Source: an uncultured Ruminococcus sp. (GTDB taxonomy: Bacteria > Bacillota_A > Clostridia > Oscillospirales > Ruminococcaceae). Taken from it: DNA of 5,475 bases. The DNA lies in contig CAMOXW010000101.1 of NCBI GenBank assembly GCA_946629405.1, positions 1 through 5,475 on the forward strand, given 5' to 3'. Position numbers and translations under genes: made by a program. Every line of letters starts with the position of its first letter. Positions within the stretch are counted from its first letter, which is position 1. The notes beneath the pieces are model-generated. The model ran no database searches, was not told the DNA's origin, and was given only the letters and a program-made list of their open reading frames with translations. This document shows, one piece after another, positions 4,779 through 5,475 of the stretch.

Positions 4779-5475
4779 ATGAATTTATCTATGAAATGGC
4801 TCGGCGACTATGTCAAGGCCGATATGCCGATAAAGGATTTCTGCCATTCCCTCACTATGAGCGGCTCTAAGGTAGAATGCTATGAAGTCGAGGGCAGCAA
4901 TGTTTCAAACGTTGTTGTCGGAAAGATACTCTCAAAAGGACCTCACGAAAATGCTGATGCACTCTTTGTTTGTCAGGTGGACGTGGGTGCTGAGGCTCCG
5001 ATACAGATAGTTACAAACGCTAAAAACGTCAAGGAGGGCGACCTTGTGCCGGTTGCGCTCGATGGCGCTGTGCTCCCCGAGGGAAAAATAAAGAAGTGCA
5101 AGATGCGCGGTGTTGAGAGCTTCGGTATGTTCTGCGGATTAGACACTCTCGGCCTTACTGCACACGATTTCCCTTATGCTGATCCTGAGGGTGTTTTCGT
5201 CATTGAGGAGGACTGCAAGCCCGGAGATGATATCCACTCCGCTATCGGTCTTGACGATACTTCTGTAGAATTCGAGATAACCTCAAACCGTCCGGACTGC
5301 CTGAGCGTTATCGGTCTTGCAAGAGAAACTGCCGCTACATACGGCACTGAGCTCAGGGTAAAGGCACCGGAATTCAAGGGTGTTCCCGGCGATGTAAACA
5401 GCTATCTCAAGGTTGATATCCACAATGCTGAAAAGTGTCCGAGATACTGTGCCGGTATCGTTAAAAACGTAAAGA
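4779..5475 (+). CDS. pheT: Phenylalanyl-tRNA synthetase beta subunit (5' part, runs off window)
   Basis: The frame is open for 232 codons to the window edge; complete bacterial PheT is about 800 residues. It begins MNLSMKWLGDYV, the usual PheT start. Residues about 41-150 are the OB-fold tRNA-binding domain, with HENADALFVCQVDVG (56-70), QIVTNAKNV (76-84), GKIKKCKMRGVESFGMFCG (102-120) and LGL (124-126). The motif EITSNRPDCLS (176-186) corresponds to the conserved EITPNRPDCLS with Ser for the common Pro. The end of the visible part enters the B3/B4 editing domain. The start is fixed by AAGGA (4766-4770), 8 bases from ATG; the nearer ATG at 4774 is out of frame and closes at once. It is co-transcribed with pheS. 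Confidence 0.97.
   Translation, partial: MNLSMKWLGDYVKADMPIKDFCHSLTMSGSKVECYEVEGSNVSNVVVGKILSKGPHENADALFVCQVDVGAEAPIQIVTNAKNVKEGDLVPVALDGAVLPEGKIKKCKMRGVESFGMFCGLDTLGLTAHDFPYADPEGVFVIEEDCKPGDDIHSAIGLDDTSVEFEITSNRPDCLSVIGLARETAATYGTELRVKAPEFKGVPGDVNSYLKVDIHNAEKCPRYCAGIVKNVK

Overview
The window looks like chromosomal DNA from a Gram-positive, Clostridia-type bacterium, most likely Ruminococcus or a close relative in the Oscillospiraceae. Supporting signs are strong AGGAG/GAGGTG Shine-Dalgarno sites, a tRNA-Phe T-box leader ahead of pheS-pheT, a PheS with a four-cysteine insertion, a fused Nnr protein, a lipobox lipoprotein, and palindromic AT-flanked intergenic repeats of a kind I recall from Ruminococcus genomes. 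The genus is inferred from memory of such sequences, not from a search.

Layout: (1) 1-104, the last 33 codons of an unidentified plus-strand gene. (2) 164-199, a perfect hairpin with T-tracts on both strands, serving two convergent genes. (3) 199-3190, a probable three-gene minus-strand operon, read from right to left: a small two-helix membrane protein, the bifunctional NAD(P)H-hydrate repair enzyme Nnr, and a lipoprotein with LolA-like features. A degenerate intergenic repeat (copy A) lies between the first two genes. (4) 3230-3296, two back-to-back divergent sigma-A-type promoters. (5) 3303-3588, a T-box leader with specifier UUC (Phe), a UGGU tRNA-end-binding bulge and a terminator/antiterminator switch. 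(6) 3588-3693, a MITE-like element (copy B) with imperfect terminal inverted repeats, wedged between the T-box terminator and the pheS ribosome binding site. (7) pheS (complete) and pheT (5' part, running off the window).

How it works together: pheS and pheT encode the two subunits of phenylalanyl-tRNA synthetase. The leader should let transcription proceed only when uncharged tRNA-Phe accumulates. Nnr repairs damaged NAD(P)H hydrates. No functional link between Nnr and the two envelope-associated genes beside it is visible beyond co-orientation.

I see no clearly new multi-gene system. The most interesting signals are the non-canonical T-box antiterminator and the two related hairpin elements, each placed directly upstream of a ribosome binding site and in the same orientation relative to the downstream gene. 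Two start codons (nnr and the membrane protein gene) are best placed downstream of the longest open frame.
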